Positions 36,986 through 44,870 of a stretch of DNA of 64,000 nt are shown here, piece after piece. The notes under the pieces were generated by a model. That model worked only from the letters and a program-made list of their open reading frames with translations. It made no database searches and had not been told where the DNA came from. This stretch comes from CAZAPO01 sp044841755. Its GTDB lineage: Bacteria > Bacteroidota > Bacteroidia > Flavobacteriales > Flavobacteriaceae. Each line of letters starts with the position of its first letter. Positions within the stretch are counted from its first letter, which is position 1. Where the stretch lies: NCBI GenBank assembly GCA_044841755.1, contig JAXOFM010000003.1, positions 62,001 through 126,000 of the forward strand. The letters are read 5' to 3'. The translations under genes and the position numbers were made by a program.

Positions 36986-39174
36986 AAAAACTTTTATTAA
37001 CGCTTTTTATTACATGCGCAGCATTTTATTGTCAAGGACAAAAAAGTGTAGGTGTCTTTTGGGATGCTTCCTATTCTATGAAAAATAGAGATATTGCTCT
37101 TGAATTTGAATTTCTTAACAATTACTTTATTGAAAATAATGAAGCTAAGGTTTCATTGATAATGTTTAGCAATGAGTTAATTATTAAACAAGATTATAAT
37201 GTTATTGAAGGAAATTGGGATCAACTCAAGGCTGAGCTTTTAAATACCGTTTATGATGGCGCGACTTCATATGCTAACCTTTTTGTCAATCCATTTGATG
37301 AAATACTCTTGTTTACCGATGGTAATGAAAATTTAGATAAGCTGAATCCTCCTAATGACAATCCCCTTCATATAATAACTTCAATTGAAGACTCTAATCA
37401 TATTGATCTAAAGTTATACGCAGACCTTTCTTCAGGTAAATATGTTCACCTGAAATCTTCAAGCTCGATTATTAAGAAAGAAGTTGAGCGAGATTTAGGG
37501 AAAGTGACTAATAGCAATGTTAATATCGTAAAAGGTAAAATTTCAGGAGTTGAAGGTTATCTTTTCGGTGCCAATGTTTTTAATTTATCATCTAATAACG
37601 GGGTTATCTCTACTGAGGATGGTGGTTATGAAATTGCAGGAAAAATAGGGGATACACTTCAGTTTAGTTACTTAGGAAAGAAAACGATTAGCGTTAGACT
37701 AAAAGGAAATAATAGCGTGAATATTTCACTTCCAGAAGACCATGAAAACTTAGATGAAATAGTGGTTAATGCAGAAGCTGAAGTCTTAGAATTGATTAAT
37801 ACTGGTAATAATCGTGTAGACAAGAAACGCATTGGTTATGCAATTGAATCTATTGACTCTGAAGCGGTTTCTGATCAGGATGTTGATTTAAAAAATGCTG
37901 TAAAAGGACAGTTTTCAGGGCTTAATATTGCTAATGATGCTGGCTATACTAAGGTTGATATTAGTCAGTTTCTTGGTCGTGGAAAGAATATGAGTATTCT
38001 TGGCAATCAGTATGGTTTAGTTGTTGTAGACGGTGTACCGCTATCTCAATCAGACTCGTCAAATGGTCAGGTGTTTTCTCATAATAATATTATTAATCCT
38101 GAGCTGATTGTTGACATTACATATTTGAAAGGCTTAGCAGCAACTAATAAATATGGAACCATTGGTAGAAATGGCGTTTTGGTAATTACTACAAAAAATG
38201 CCGTTGGAGACAAGACAACTATTAAAAATGCTAAGCCATTAGGTACTACTGCAACATATTCTGGAAATGCAGAAAAATTAGCTGAACTTCCAGAAGTAGA
38301 TTATATTAATAGGTTAAAAAATGCAAATGATGTAAATCAAGCTTTTCAAATCTATTTAGACGAAAGGGAAAAGTTTGGTAATGCTTCAGAATTCTATATA
38401 GATTGTTATGACTACTTTAAAGGTTGGAATAATGACTTAATTTCTAATAGAATTTTGTCCAATGTTTACGAGTTAGCCTACAATGATGCTGTAACCTTGA
38501 GAGCGCTAGCCTATAAGCAGCAAGAGAATGAAGATTATAAGTTGGCGGTTAAAACCTTATCTCGAGTCTTAAAATTAAAGCCAAAAGAAGCTCAATCATA
38601 TAAAGATTTAGCCCAAGCGTTGCATTTTGCTGGTGAGCCAAAAAAAGCTCTGAAAATTTATAATGATATAGATAAAGGTATCAGAGTTAGCAATACCAAT
38701 TTTACAGGAATTAAGAAGACTATTAATAATGATACAAAGAATCTAATATATAGGAATGGATCTCAATTGAATACTTCAGGAGTAAATCCAATGTATCTTA
38801 GAAATATTAAATATAGGTCAAGAATTATTTTTGAGTGGAACGATTTTGATGCAGAGTTCGATCTAAACATTATCAATCCTCAAAAACGTTTCTTTACCTG
38901 GTCACATACCAATGCGGAGAATAGAGTAAGAATAGATCAAGAGAAATCACAAGGTTATGGTTTAGAGGAATTTTATCTTACTTCGGCTGATGTTGGTGAG
39001 TGGACATTTAATGCAAAATACTACGGAAAGACTTCGGGAAATGAATCTCCTACGTTTATAAAGATTACAATCTTCAAAAACTTTGGTCAACCTAATCAGA
39101 GCAAAGAAATCAAAGTGATACGATTAGGGAAACTGGATGTAGAACAGACCATTGCTAAGGTTAACGTTAGCTAA
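36982..39174 (+). CDS. Exported vWA - CarboxypepD_reg - TonB-plug - TPR-like - DUF2135-like protein (copy 2)
   Basis: A 730-residue paralog of the upstream gene with the same domain order: signal peptide ending FYCQGQ; MIDAS DASYS; FTDGNEN; KISGVEGYLFGANVFN; LDEIVVNAE; a plug with GKNMSILGNQYGLVVVDGVPL and NKYGTIGRNGVLVITT; TPR-like LSRVLKLKPKEAQSYKDLA; and the C-terminal WNDFDAEFDLNIINPQ. The two align end to end, so they arose by tandem duplication and then diverged. The start ATG overlaps the copy 1 stop, arguing for joint translation and possibly a heteromer. The 3' end overlaps the convergent carboxyltransferase gene by 4 bases. Confidence 0.82.
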   Translation: MKKLLLTLFITCAAFYCQGQKSVGVFWDASYSMKNRDIALEFEFLNNYFIENNEAKVSLIMFSNELIIKQDYNVIEGNWDQLKAELLNTVYDGATSYANLFVNPFDEILLFTDGNENLDKLNPPNDNPLHIITSIEDSNHIDLKLYADLSSGKYVHLKSSSSIIKKEVERDLGKVTNSNVNIVKGKISGVEGYLFGANVFNLSSNNGVISTEDGGYEIAGKIGDTLQFSYLGKKTISVRLKGNNSVNISLPEDHENLDEIVVNAEAEVLELINTGNNRVDKKRIGYAIESIDSEAVSDQDVDLKNAVKGQFSGLNIANDAGYTKVDISQFLGRGKNMSILGNQYGLVVVDGVPLSQSDSSNGQVFSHNNIINPELIVDITYLKGLAATNKYGTIGRNGVLVITTKNAVGDKTTIKNAKPLGTTATYSGNAEKLAELPEVDYINRLKNANDVNQAFQIYLDEREKFGNASEFYIDCYDYFKGWNNDLISNRILSNVYELAYNDAVTLRALAYKQQENEDYKLAVKTLSRVLKLKPKEAQSYKDLAQALHFAGEPKKALKIYNDIDKGIRVSNTNFTGIKKTINNDTKNLIYRNGSQLNTSGVNPMYLRNIKYRSRIIFEWNDFDAEFDLNIINPQKRFFTWSHTNAENRVRIDQEKSQGYGLEEFYLTSADVGEWTFNAKYYGKTSGNESPTFIKITIFKNFGQPNQSKEIKVIRLGKLDVEQTIAKVNVS

Positions 39175-40802
39175 GTCTGAATAACTCCCAAATTAAACTG
39201 TTTTTCGATGGGAGCGTGGTTAGCGGCATCAATGCCCATACTAATCCATTTACGCGTTTCTAAAGGGTCTATAATAGCATCAGTCCATAATCTGGCCGCA
39301 GCATAATAAGGAGATACCTGATTATCATACCTTGATTTAATCTTTTGGTAAAGTTCTTCTTCTTTTTCTTTGGTGATTTTTTCTCCTTGTTTCTCTAAAG
39401 AGGCTTTCTCTATCTGCAACAGTACTTTAGCAGCCGAATTTCCACTCATTACAGCTAATTCGGCACTAGGCCATGAAACAATCAATCTCGGATCATAAGC
39501 TTTACCGCACATAGCGTAATTGCCAGCACCATAGCTATTGCCAACAATTATAGTGAATTTTGGAATTACCGAATTACTAACAGCATTCACCATTTTTGCT
39601 CCATCCTTAATAATTCCACCATGCTCACTTTTACTTCCAACCATAAAACCAGTTACATCTTGCAGAAAAACTAGTGGAATTTTTTTCTGATTACAATTGG
39701 CAATGAATCGAGTAGCTTTATCAGCAGAATCAGAATAGATCACGCCTCCAAATTGCATTTCTCCTTTTTTGGTTTTAACTACCTTTCTTTGATTGGCAAC
39801 TATTCCAACTGCCCAACCGTCTATTCTTGCATAAGCGGTAATTAAGGTTTTTCCATAGCCAGCTTTATATTCCTCAAACTCTGAATTGTCAACCAAACGT
39901 TTGATGATCTCATACATATCGTATTGATCAGCCCTAGATTTTGGCAGGATTCCATAAATGTCTTTTTCATTATCTTTAGGATTCAGAGATTCAATTCTGT
40001 TGAATCCAGCTTTATCAAAATCGCCAATTTTGTCAACAATACTCTTTATTTTATCTAAAGCATCTTTATCGTCTTTAGACTTATAATCTGTCACACCACT
40101 AATCTCACAATGCGTTGTAGCGCCACCAAGCGTTTCGTTATCAATGCTTTCACCAATAGCAGCTTTTACCAAATAACTACCTGCAAGAAAGATACTTCCT
40201 GTTTTATCTACAATCAATGCTTCATCACTCATGATAGGCAAATAAGCTCCACCTGCAACACAACTTCCCATAACTGCAGCTATTTGAGTAATTCCCATAC
40301 TGCTCATAACCGCATTGTTTCTAAAAATCCGTCCGAAGTGTTCTTTGTCAGGAAAGATTTCGTCTTGCATTGGTAAATAAACTCCAGCGGAGTCAACCAG
40401 ATAGATAATAGGTAAACGATTTTCAATGGCTATTTCCTGAGCTCGTAGGTTCTTTTTTCCAGTAATAGGAAACCAAGCACCTGCTTTAACAGTTGCATCA
40501 TTGGCTACAACAATGCATTGTTTACCTTTTACATAACCAATTTTAACTACAACACCTGCTGAAGGGCAACCTCCATGTTCTTTATACATGCCTTCTCCAG
40601 CAAAAGCACCAATTTCCATTGAATCATTTCCAGTATCCAAAAGATAATCAATTCGCTCTCTGGCAGTCATTTTTCCTTTTGCGTGATGCTTTTCTATTCT
40701 TGATTTTCCTCCACCAAGTTTGACCCTAGCTAGTTTTGTTCTAAGGTTGGAGAGGAGTAGTTTATTATGATCTTCGTTCTTATTGAAATTGATATCTACC
40801 AT
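39171..40802 (-). CDS. Acyl-CoA carboxylase carboxyltransferase subunit (methylcrotonyl-CoA carboxylase beta-like)
   Basis: A 543-residue carboxyltransferase. KLGGGKSRIEKHHAKGKMTARERID opens the N-terminal domain. VDSAGVYLPMQDEIFPD and VMGSCVAGGAYLPIMSDEALIV form its active site. GNSYGAGNYAMCGKAYDPRL with WPSAELAVMSGNSAAKVL form the C-terminal half. These features match the branched/unsaturated acyl-CoA (MCC beta) group rather than the PccB at 5784. No biotin carboxylase or carrier gene is adjacent. It may share subunits with the 7330-9256 operon or with others outside the window. Confidence 0.88.
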   Translation of the reverse strand: MVDINFNKNEDHNKLLLSNLRTKLARVKLGGGKSRIEKHHAKGKMTARERIDYLLDTGNDSMEIGAFAGEGMYKEHGGCPSAGVVVKIGYVKGKQCIVVANDATVKAGAWFPITGKKNLRAQEIAIENRLPIIYLVDSAGVYLPMQDEIFPDKEHFGRIFRNNAVMSSMGITQIAAVMGSCVAGGAYLPIMSDEALIVDKTGSIFLAGSYLVKAAIGESIDNETLGGATTHCEISGVTDYKSKDDKDALDKIKSIVDKIGDFDKAGFNRIESLNPKDNEKDIYGILPKSRADQYDMYEIIKRLVDNSEFEEYKAGYGKTLITAYARIDGWAVGIVANQRKVVKTKKGEMQFGGVIYSDSADKATRFIANCNQKKIPLVFLQDVTGFMVGSKSEHGGIIKDGAKMVNAVSNSVIPKFTIIVGNSYGAGNYAMCGKAYDPRLIVSWPSAELAVMSGNSAAKVLLQIEKASLEKQGEKITKEKEEELYQKIKSRYDNQVSPYYAAARLWTDAIIDPLETRKWISMGIDAANHAPIEKQFNLGVIQT

Positions 40803-40883
40803 AGGTTTTTTGTTATCACTAAAGTACCAAATTCCAATGAATTTGTGAATGAAAATTGATAATATATATTACATGGAAATATA

Positions 40884-40895
40884 TTCCTTGGAAAA
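40884..40895. promoter_or_regulatory. Candidate MarR operator overlapping the DoxX promoter
   Basis: TTCCTTGGAAAA contains the core TTCC(A/T)TGGAAA also found inside the perfect palindrome at 42724-42745. A second GGAAATATATTCC half-palindrome sits at 40875-40887. Its central TTG (40888-40890) doubles as the -33 element of the promoter. Confidence 0.5.
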
Positions 40896-40918
40896 TAAAT
40901 TTATTCTTTATATATTTG
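40888..40918 (+). promoter_or_regulatory. Promoter of the DoxX-reductase-FeS-MarR operon
   Basis: TTG at 40888-40890, a 20-base spacer and TATATTTG at 40911-40918, an exact TAnnTTTG. It lies 23 bases upstream of the first ATG. The TTG is embedded in the operator-like palindrome, so a bound repressor would block polymerase. Confidence 0.6.
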
Positions 40919-40941
40919 CTGCATAATTTAAACTAATAAAA

Positions 40942-41295
40942 ATGAAAAGAGATAAAATAATTTATTATGCATCAACTGGATTACTTACACTATTAATGGG
41001 TTTTTCAGTGTTCATGTATTTATTCAATCATGAAGAAGTGAAGGGAATGTTCACTAGTTTTGGGTATCCAACTTATATCATTTATCCATACGCATTTGCT
41101 AAAATTCTTGGTGTTATTGGAATTTGGCAGAACAAGTTTGTTTTATTGAAAGAATGGGCTTATGCTGGATTTTTCTTTGCATTCATCTTAGCCTTCTTTG
41201 CGCACTATATGATTGGAGATGGAGAACAAATGGGAGCAGTTGTTGCCTTAGTATTATTATTAACTTCTTACTTCTTCGGTAAAAAATTAAAGTAA
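40942..41295 (+). CDS. DoxX-like small membrane protein
   Basis: A 117-residue, four-helix membrane protein: about 9-28, 46-62, 73-93 and 98-114. TSFGYPTYIIYPYAFAKILGVIGIW is the DoxX_2 core. It is the first gene of a four-gene operon with an NAD(P)H-flavin reductase-like protein, an Fe-S/CDGSH protein and a MarR regulator. DoxX proteins are often induced in MarR-controlled redox or electrophile-stress operons, which fits. Confidence 0.82.
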   Translation: MKRDKIIYYASTGLLTLLMGFSVFMYLFNHEEVKGMFTSFGYPTYIIYPYAFAKILGVIGIWQNKFVLLKEWAYAGFFFAFILAFFAHYMIGDGEQMGAVVALVLLLTSYFFGKKLK

Positions 41296-41299
41296 CAAT

Positions 41300-41830
41300 A
41301 TGAAAAGGATAATAGCTTTTGCAGGTAGTAATAGTAGAACATCAATTAATAAGCAGTTAGCAGAATACGCTGCTAGACAAATAAATGACGTAGAGGTTCA
41401 GGTGTTAGACCTTAACGATTTTCAGCTGCCAATTTATGGAATAGATTTAGAAATGGAATCAGGGATACCTGAAAACGCACATAAATTCTTAAAGGAAATT
41501 AATTCTGCTGACGGAATAGTTCTTTCATTGGCAGAACACAATGGAGCGTATGCTTCAGTATTTAAGAATTTGATAGATTGGATCTCTCGTATTAATAACA
41601 AGTTGTGGAATAATGTGCCAATGTTATTGATGGCAACTTCACCAGGAGGAAGAGGAGGAAAAGGTGTATTAAGTATTGCACAGGCCAGTTTTCCACATTG
41701 GGGAGGCAACATTGTTGCCGATTTTTCATTACCTTCATTTGGTCAGAATTTTTCTGAAGAAGGATTACTAGACAGTGAACTTAACAATAGGCTTAATATA
41801 GCTATTGATGATTTGAAAAAAGCAATTTAA
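41300..41830 (+). CDS. NADPH-dependent FMN reductase family oxidoreductase
   Basis: A 176-residue flavodoxin-fold protein. IIAFAGSNSRTSINKQLAEYAA is the FMN phosphate loop at the N terminus. GIVLSLAEHNGAYASVFKNLIDWISR is the family core around the isoalloxazine, and ATSPGGRGGKGVLSIA follows. Such proteins reduce quinones, azo compounds or chromate with NAD(P)H. It is 4 bases downstream of the DoxX gene and 10 bases upstream of the Fe-S protein gene, inside the MarR-controlled operon. Confidence 0.88.
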   Translation: MKRIIAFAGSNSRTSINKQLAEYAARQINDVEVQVLDLNDFQLPIYGIDLEMESGIPENAHKFLKEINSADGIVLSLAEHNGAYASVFKNLIDWISRINNKLWNNVPMLLMATSPGGRGGKGVLSIAQASFPHWGGNIVADFSLPSFGQNFSEEGLLDSELNNRLNIAIDDLKKAI

Positions 41831-41840
41831 TATAAATGTT

Positions 41841-42269
41841 ATGAGCGAACGAGAAATAGTTAAAGAGTATAATAAAGGTGATTTTACCATTATTTGGAAA
41901 CCAAAAAAATGCATTCATGCTGCCGAATGTGTAAAGAGGTTACCTGATGTATATCGCCCTAACGATAAACCATGGATTGTTCCTGATAATGCCTCAGTTT
42001 ATGAGCTAAAAGAACAAATTAAAGCTTGCCCTTCGGGTGCTCTAGCTTATAAAATAGCCGGAGAGAAAACTAAGGAAGAAGCGCATTTAGAAACTGTCGT
42101 TGAGGTATTGGAAAATGGTCCGTTACTGGTTTATGGAACATTGCATATTACCAATACAAATGGAGAAAAAGAGAAAAAGAATAAGACCACCGCGTTTTGT
42201 AGATGTGGGGCTTCAGAGAATAAACCATATTGCGATGGAAGGCATAACAAAATTGGTTTTGTAGGTTAG
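41841..42269 (+). CDS. Divergent 4Fe-4S mono-cluster protein with C-terminal CDGSH domain
   Basis: A 142-residue protein with two Fe-S modules. Residues about 5-70 resemble the YjdI/Fer4_19 family, with CIHAAECVKRLPDVYRP and IKACPSGAL supplying cysteines. Residues about 100-142 form a CDGSH zinc-finger-like Fe-S domain: CRCGASENKPYCDGRHNKIGF holds the three Cys and one His that bind a 2Fe-2S cluster. Expected role: electron transfer to or from the reductase upstream, or redox sensing. It is one base from the MarR gene, so probably co-translated. Confidence 0.88.
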   Translation: MSEREIVKEYNKGDFTIIWKPKKCIHAAECVKRLPDVYRPNDKPWIVPDNASVYELKEQIKACPSGALAYKIAGEKTKEEAHLETVVEVLENGPLLVYGTLHITNTNGEKEKKNKTTAFCRCGASENKPYCDGRHNKIGFVG

Positions 42270-42270
42270 A

Positions 42271-42711
42271 ATGGGAGATTTTGCAAAAGAGATAAATTCT
42301 AAGTTTACTGATAGTAGAGTGAAAGCATTACTAAATATAGTTTATACTGCTAATTGGATAAGTAGTGAGCAGAATGCTTTTTTTAAACCTTATGGCTTAT
42401 CTCCACAGCAATATAATATTCTCAGAATACTAAGAGGAGCGAATGAGCCTTTAAAGGTGCAGACTATAAAGGAACGAATGATTGAAAGAGCTCCCAATGC
42501 TACCAGATTAATGGATAAGCTTTGCGGAAAAATTCTTATAGAACGCATTGCTTGTCCTGAAGATAGAAGAGTAGTACACATTACTATTACAGAAGAAGGT
42601 TTGAATCTTTTAGCTAAAATAGATAAAGAATTAAAACCAGATTATTTTAAGAATTTAACAGAAGAAGAGGCTAATAATTTGAGTGGCTTGCTAGACAAAA
42701 TTAGAAATTAA
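42271..42711 (+). CDS. MarR family transcriptional regulator
   Basis: A 146-residue winged-helix dimer. LSPQQYNILRILRGANEPLKVQTIKERM is helix 2-3, ERAPNATRLMDKLCGKILIERI is the recognition helix, and CPEDRRVVHITITEEG is the wing (the DxRxxxxxLT pattern). It is the last gene of its operon and most likely represses it and the adjacent pirin gene through the TTCC(A/T)TGGAAA palindromes at 40884 and 42724. Several cysteines are present (GLSPQ..., KLCGK, IACPED), which could act as redox switches (inference). Confidence 0.88.
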   Translation: MGDFAKEINSKFTDSRVKALLNIVYTANWISSEQNAFFKPYGLSPQQYNILRILRGANEPLKVQTIKERMIERAPNATRLMDKLCGKILIERIACPEDRRVVHITITEEGLNLLAKIDKELKPDYFKNLTEEEANNLSGLLDKIRN

Positions 42712-42723
42712 AAAATTTAAAAA

Positions 42724-42745
42724 AATAGTTTCCATGGAAACTATT
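42724..42745. promoter_or_regulatory. Perfect 22-bp palindrome, probable MarR operator
   Basis: The core ATAGTTTCCATGGAAACTAT (42725-42744), extended by one base pair on each side, is fully palindromic. It lies 13 bases before the pirin ATG, just after the MarR gene. It overlaps TAGTTTCC, a weak -7-like element. Its core matches the site in the DoxX promoter. Confidence 0.65.
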
Positions 42746-42758
42746 GGAAATGTAAATA

Positions 42759-43631
42759 ATGAAACTAAATACAATTAAAACAATAGGAAGAAGTGATTTT
42801 GTGAATATGGGACCAATAAGGTTGCGACAGCCTATACCAGCGAATGGTATTGAAATGATTGATCCATTTATATTACTGCATCATTATGGACCATATGAAA
42901 TATCTCCAGAAAAAAATCCTTTCGATTTAGGACCACATCCTCATCGTGGATTTGAACCTATAACTTTTCTTATCCAAGGAGAGCAATTACACAGAGATTC
43001 TCTTGGTAATGAAAGTGTTGTAAAAGGAGGGGATGTTCAATGGACAACTGCAGGTAGAGGTATAGTGCATGCTGAAGGACCTACAAAAGAATTCGTAGAA
43101 AAGGGAGGAACTCTTGAAGGAATTCAGCTGTGGTTGAATCTTCCTGCTGAAAAGAAAATGATAACTCCTAACTATCAGCATGTAAAGAGAGAAGAGTTTC
43201 CATTATTGCTATCTCAAGATGGAAAGGTAGAAGTGCAAGTTGTTGCTGGAAATCTAAATGGGAAGTCAGGAAAAATAGCTACCCAAACATCAGTAAATGC
43301 TTTTTTGATCAATGCAAATGATGGAGGAACAATCAACCTTCCAATTGATAATGATCATCAGTCTTTAATTTACTTGTTAAAGGGGGAGGTAATCATTAAT
43401 CGATCTGAAAAATTGAAAAAGGATGATAGTCAGATTATAGAATTTAATCAGAACGGAGAAGGTTTTTCAATTGAAGCAAAAACCCAAAGCCAATTGCTAT
43501 TTCTTTCTGGTAAGCCACTAAAAGAGCCAGTTTCAAGTTGGGGACCATATGTAATGAATACTCAAACGGAGATCATGGAAGCACTCAGAGATTATCAAAT
43601 GGGTAAAATGGGTTTTTTGCCTCCAAACTAA
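42759..43631 (+). CDS. Pirin family protein
   Basis: A 290-residue double-cupin protein. The N-terminal metal site is in DLGPHPHRGFEPITFLIQGE (His pair, about 51-70) and GDVQWTTAGRGIVHAEGP (His). PASSWGPYVMNT-like sequence near the C terminus (SSWGPYVMNTQTE) is typical of the pirin C-terminal cupin. Some pirins are quercetin dioxygenases or redox-sensing regulators. It sits 47 bases after the MarR gene with its own operator. Confidence 0.9.
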   Translation: MKLNTIKTIGRSDFVNMGPIRLRQPIPANGIEMIDPFILLHHYGPYEISPEKNPFDLGPHPHRGFEPITFLIQGEQLHRDSLGNESVVKGGDVQWTTAGRGIVHAEGPTKEFVEKGGTLEGIQLWLNLPAEKKMITPNYQHVKREEFPLLLSQDGKVEVQVVAGNLNGKSGKIATQTSVNAFLINANDGGTINLPIDNDHQSLIYLLKGEVIINRSEKLKKDDSQIIEFNQNGEGFSIEAKTQSQLLFLSGKPLKEPVSSWGPYVMNTQTEIMEALRDYQMGKMGFLPPN

Positions 43632-43810
43632 TTGATGTAATGAGAAATTACAAGGGTCTTTTCTCAGCATAAAAGCAACTAATTAAATTAAAGTAGAATT
43701 TAAAACTGCCTAGACAGATAAGACATGCGAAAAACCCATTATTTGTTTTAAGTCAGACCAAGGAATAAATGTGTTACATACGATCCTTGAATAACAAAAA
43801 TTAATAGTAC

Positions 43811-44527
43811 ATGAAAACAATAATTCATAAATCAGAAACAAGAGGATATGCAGATCATGGATGGTTAAAATCGTATCATACATTTAGTTTTGCAAATTAT
43901 TATAATCCAAATCGAATGCAATTTGGAGCACTTAGAGTATTAAACGATGATATTGTACAACCTAAAATGGGATTTGGGACACATCCTCATCAAAATATGG
44001 AAATTATATCTATTCCTTTAAAAGGTGAGCTTTCTCATAAGGATAGTATGGGGAATAAGCGGGCTATAGAGGTTAACGAAGTACAAGTTATGAGTGCTGG
44101 AACTGGATTAACACATTCAGAGTTTAACGATAGTAAAACGGAAGAGGTTAATTTCTTACAACTATGGATTATTCCAGAAGAAATGAACGTAACACCTAAC
44201 TATGAACAACGAAAATTTTTTGTTGATGAGAGAAAAAATGCGCTTCAAACTATAGTTGCACCAAAAGATAAACTGGAGGATAGTGCGCTGCCTATAAATC
44301 AACAAGCTTATATATATAAATCTAGTTTAGATGCTAGTGCTAAATTAGATATTGCGTTAAGATCTCCTCAAAACGGACTGTATATTTTTGTTGCAGATGG
44401 AGAGGTTGACGTAGCTGATAATACTTTACAAAAAAGAGATGCAATAGGTATATACGATGTAGAGCAATTTCCTATTAAAGCACTAGAACGATCAGAGCTG
44501 ATACTTATAGAAGTTCCTATGTTATAG
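43811..44527 (+). CDS. Pirin family protein, YhhW-like
   Basis: A 238-residue bicupin. SETRGYADHGWLKSYHTFSFANYYNP is the signature N terminus of the YhhW/quercetinase-like pirins. GFGTHPHQNMEIISIPLKGELSHKDSMGN gives the metal-binding His and Glu, and MSAGTGLTHSEFN the last His. It is shorter than the neighbouring pirin and a different subfamily. It lies 179 bases downstream; that gap holds only a weak CAAGGA...TCCTTG inverted repeat (43759-43789). It ends with a good terminator. Confidence 0.9.
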   Translation: MKTIIHKSETRGYADHGWLKSYHTFSFANYYNPNRMQFGALRVLNDDIVQPKMGFGTHPHQNMEIISIPLKGELSHKDSMGNKRAIEVNEVQVMSAGTGLTHSEFNDSKTEEVNFLQLWIIPEEMNVTPNYEQRKFFVDERKNALQTIVAPKDKLEDSALPINQQAYIYKSSLDASAKLDIALRSPQNGLYIFVADGEVDVADNTLQKRDAIGIYDVEQFPIKALERSELILIEVPML

Positions 44528-44552
44528 AGCTAATAATACATAGCTAATAATT

Positions 44553-44578
44553 GAGCACTCTAATGAGTGCTCTTTTTT
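44553..44578 (+). terminator. Intrinsic terminator after the pirin gene
   Basis: An 8-bp stem, GAGCACTC (44553-44560) with GAGTGCTC (44565-44572), loop TAAT, followed by six T. It closes the pirin transcription unit. Confidence 0.8.
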
Positions 44579-44636
44579 ATTAAAAAATACGATATTTGTA
44601 GTTCTACTAAACTAACAAAAACTAATAAATTAAATT

Positions 44637-44819
44637 ATGGCGATGAATAAAAACACCGTATTAGCTTGGGCTACTTGGATAATGATATTTGTGGGGCTAG
44701 GACTTATTGCGTTAGGAGCCTTTAGATATGATGAGATTGCAGGATGGGGATTTGCAGCCGTAGGCTTTGGTTTTTTCTGTATTGCTTGGGTTTTTAATGC
44801 TTTAAAAGGTAGAGTTTAA
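44637..44819 (+). CDS. Small membrane protein, CAL67264 type
   Basis: A 60-residue protein with two membrane helices (about 9-27 and 33-53) separated by FRYDEIAGW. I recognise it as the small flavobacterial family often labelled CAL67264, regularly found directly upstream of ettA, as here (51 bases). Function unknown. Codon use and start context are normal for the region. Confidence 0.72.
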   Translation: MAMNKNTVLAWATWIMIFVGLGLIALGAFRYDEIAGWGFAAVGFGFFCIAWVFNALKGRV

Positions 44820-44870
44820 TGGATATTTCTAAATATTTAATCAATCTAGCTGTCTAAAAATACTAAATAA

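Noticed and set aside
43632..43810. Third MarR operator before the second pirin gene
   Set aside because: Only a 6-bp CAAGGA/TCCTTG inverted repeat with a 19-base gap is present; it lacks the TTCC(A/T)TGGAAA core.
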